In this document: positions 11,779 through 13,226 of the stretch, one piece after another
Numbering within the stretch: position 1 is the stretch's first letter
Layout of the letters: the number at the start of each line of letters is the position of its first letter
Origin: Methanotrichaceae archaeon
Lineage (GTDB): Archaea; Halobacteriota; Methanosarcinia; Methanotrichales; Methanotrichaceae
Length of the DNA stretch: 13,226 bases
NCBI GenBank assembly: GCA_013329455.1
Contig: DUKF01000146.1
Span: 1-13,226, forward strand
Reading direction: 5' to 3'
Program-made: the position numbers and the translations under genes
The notes under the pieces: model-generated
What the model was told of the DNA's origin: nothing
The model's database searches: none
What the model saw: the letters and a program-made list of their open reading frames with translations, nothing else

Positions 11779-13163
11779 TGGCAAATTTGAGAGAGGAGAA
11801 TAAAGAGAGGGCCCGGAAGATGGGGCTCATATTCTTCCCGGCCTTCGACTGGGCGATAACACCGACCCATCCCGAGAGGGAGGAGAGGCTCCTTTACACC
11901 AGGGACCAGATCTTTGAGGAAGGGCTGATGGACTTGCCCGAGGTCGAGGAGTACAAGCCCCGCCTGGCGGAGCTGAAGGACATCGCTAGGGTCCACTTCT
12001 GTATACCGTCCGTTGAGTCTCTTGTCACCGAGGCCCACCTAATCGCCGCCGGGAGCACTCTCGTTCTCGCCGACGCCTACATGAACAAGAAGATTACCAA
12101 CGCCTTCGCTCTCGTCAGGCCGCCGGGCCACCACTCGATGAGGGTCGCCCACGGGAACCGCGGATTTTGCAACGTCAACAACGAGGCGATAATGGTCGAG
12201 TACATCCGCCGAAAGTACGGCATCCGGCGGGTTGCGATCATCGATACCGACGTCCATCACGGCGACGGGACCCAGGAGATCTTCTACCACGACCCCGACG
12301 TCCTCTTCATATCCTTCCACCAGGACGGCAGGACCCTCTATCCAGGATCCGGGTTCGTCGACGAGCAGGGCGGGCCCAAGGCGATCGGAAGGACGATCAA
12401 CATACCCCTGCCGCCCGAGACCCCCGACGAGGGTATCCTTTACGTCCTAGAGGAGCTGGTCCTACCGATCCTGAAAGATTTCCGGCCTCAGCTGGTCGTC
12501 AACTCCGCGGGACAGGACAACCACTACACTGATCCCCTTGCCAACATGCGGTTTTCGGCCCAGGGGTATGCGAAGCTGAACGAGATGCTGGCGCCAGACA
12601 TCGCTGTCCTTGAGGGCGGCTACGCCATCGAGACGGCTCTGCCCTATGTCAACACCGGGATCATCCTCGCCATGGCTGGCCTCGACTACTCGAACGTAAG
12701 GGAGCCCGATTTCGTTCCTGGGAAGTTCCAGATGTCGAGGACGATGGAGGCGAACATCGTGGGCACCGTCGAGTACCTCCAGGGGATTTGGGAGGCGAGA
12801 GACGAGCTTACGGCGACGGCGGTCGAGAGGGCGGGGCCCTTCTTCCGGAGGAGGAAGGACATCTTCTACGATACCGACGGAATCCGGGAGAAGCAGACCG
12901 AGTCGGTCAAGATGTGTCCTGACAAGAATTGTTCCGGCTACATGACGATCGATACCGACGCCGCCAGGGGTTACGGGGCGTCTGAGAGCGGGTTTGGCGT
13001 CTTCGTGCCTTTATTCGCCTGCAAGCGTTGCCGCGAGGAGGCAAGAGAAGAGTACGAGGCCCACAAGATCGATTCCCGGTACAACTACGTCTTCTTCCAG
13101 GACAAGAACTCGGACAACCTCCGGCTCTACAGCACGAGGATGCACAACGAGCAGGTTTACTGA
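11778..13163 (+). CDS. histone-deacetylase-fold amidohydrolase with C-terminal zinc-ribbon-like extension
   Basis: A 461-residue protein. Residues ~15-340 are an arginase/deacetylase-fold HDAC domain: RPPGHH (114-119, H118/H119), GFCNVNNEA (129-137), the zinc ligands D158 and H160 in DTDVHHGDG, SFHQDGRTLYPG (179-190), the third ligand D247 in SAGQDNH and the transition-state tyrosine Y282 in LEGGY. All catalytic residues are present. The usual SAGFD reads SAGQD. A C-terminal region of ~120 residues carries C380/C385 (CPDKNC) and C415/C418 (CKRC), a second probable zinc site outside the standard fold. ATG 11778 overlaps the HyuA stop, with GGGAGGT 8 nt upstream; GTG 11757 is less likely. Relatives remove acyl groups from acetyl-lysine, polyamines or other amines. 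Pairing with HyuA suggests a small-molecule substrate (inference). Confidence 0.93.
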   Translation: MANLREENKERARKMGLIFFPAFDWAITPTHPEREERLLYTRDQIFEEGLMDLPEVEEYKPRLAELKDIARVHFCIPSVESLVTEAHLIAAGSTLVLADAYMNKKITNAFALVRPPGHHSMRVAHGNRGFCNVNNEAIMVEYIRRKYGIRRVAIIDTDVHHGDGTQEIFYHDPDVLFISFHQDGRTLYPGSGFVDEQGGPKAIGRTINIPLPPETPDEGILYVLEELVLPILKDFRPQLVVNSAGQDNHYTDPLANMRFSAQGYAKLNEMLAPDIAVLEGGYAIETALPYVNTGIILAMAGLDYSNVREPDFVPGKFQMSRTMEANIVGTVEYLQGIWEARDELTATAVERAGPFFRRRKDIFYDTDGIREKQTESVKMCPDKNCSGYMTIDTDAARGYGASESGFGVFVPLFACKRCREEAREEYEAHKIDSRYNYVFFQDKNSDNLRLYSTRMHNEQVY

Positions 13164-13180
13164 AGTTTGGTGCCTGGGAT

Positions 13181-13194
13181 GGGACTATCGTCCC
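13181..13194 (+). terminator. short GC hairpin after the HDAC-like gene
   Basis: GGGAC-TATC-GTCCC forms a 5-bp stem 17 bp past the stop, followed by GC-rich sequence and an A-run. No T-run is seen before the window ends, so the call is weak. Confidence 0.25.
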
Positions 13195-13226
13195 GGCGGG
13201 GAAAAAACCTGGGCGGGCGGCGCCGG

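Overview
The window looks like chromosomal DNA of a moderately GC-rich methanogenic archaeon, most likely of the Methanothrix/Methanosaeta (Methanocrinis) type. The case rests on a complete archaemetzincin gene, archaeal TATA-like boxes about 22-30 bp ahead of several starts (some apparently leaderless), other starts with GGAGG/GGTG ribosome sites, and secreted FAS1 and pentapeptide-like proteins. The genus is an impression from protein style, not a database result. I see no tRNA, rRNA, CRISPR array, IS element or phage gene.

Layout. (i) 1-932 (+): three genes joined by ATGA overlaps: the end of a TPR protein, a 73-aa CX4C/CX2C protein and a three-helix membrane protein. (ii) 1071-2372 (+): two tandem, diverged integral-membrane methyltransferase-like genes (ICMT/NnrU/MddA style). 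(iii) 2401-4480 (-): a PEBP-family lipoprotein and an OsmC-family protein overlapping by ATGA, and upstream of them a Zn-type CDF cation exporter. A shared 115-bp region separates the exporter from a divergent membrane-anchored TPR protein (4596-4991, +). (iv) 5057-6204 (+): a secreted 11-residue-periodic pentapeptide-like protein and a 74-aa orphan. (v) 6378-7702 (-): archaemetzincin, a 46-aa Cys/Trp-rich mini-protein and a four-helix membrane protein. (vi) 7815-8399 (+): a membrane-anchored SOUL heme-binding-family protein, facing a 53-aa membrane mini-protein with a TTG start (8458-8619, -). (vii) 8620-9280: about 660 bp without a supported gene, then a secreted FAS1 (fasciclin) protein (9281-9880, +) and a strong hairpin terminator. 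(viii) 10099-13163 (+): a two-gene operon of a HyuA-type hydantoinase/oxoprolinase ATPase and a histone-deacetylase-fold amidohydrolase carrying a C-terminal zinc-ribbon-like extension.

How the genes may work together. Most are short independent units for envelope, stress and metal handling: metal export, OsmC, PEBP, SOUL, FAS1 and a metalloprotease. The two arrangements most suggestive of joint function are the HyuA-HDAC-like pair, which looks like small-molecule amide or lactam chemistry rather than chromatin deacetylation, and the TPR / zinc-ribbon / membrane cassette at the left edge, whose 5' part lies outside the window.
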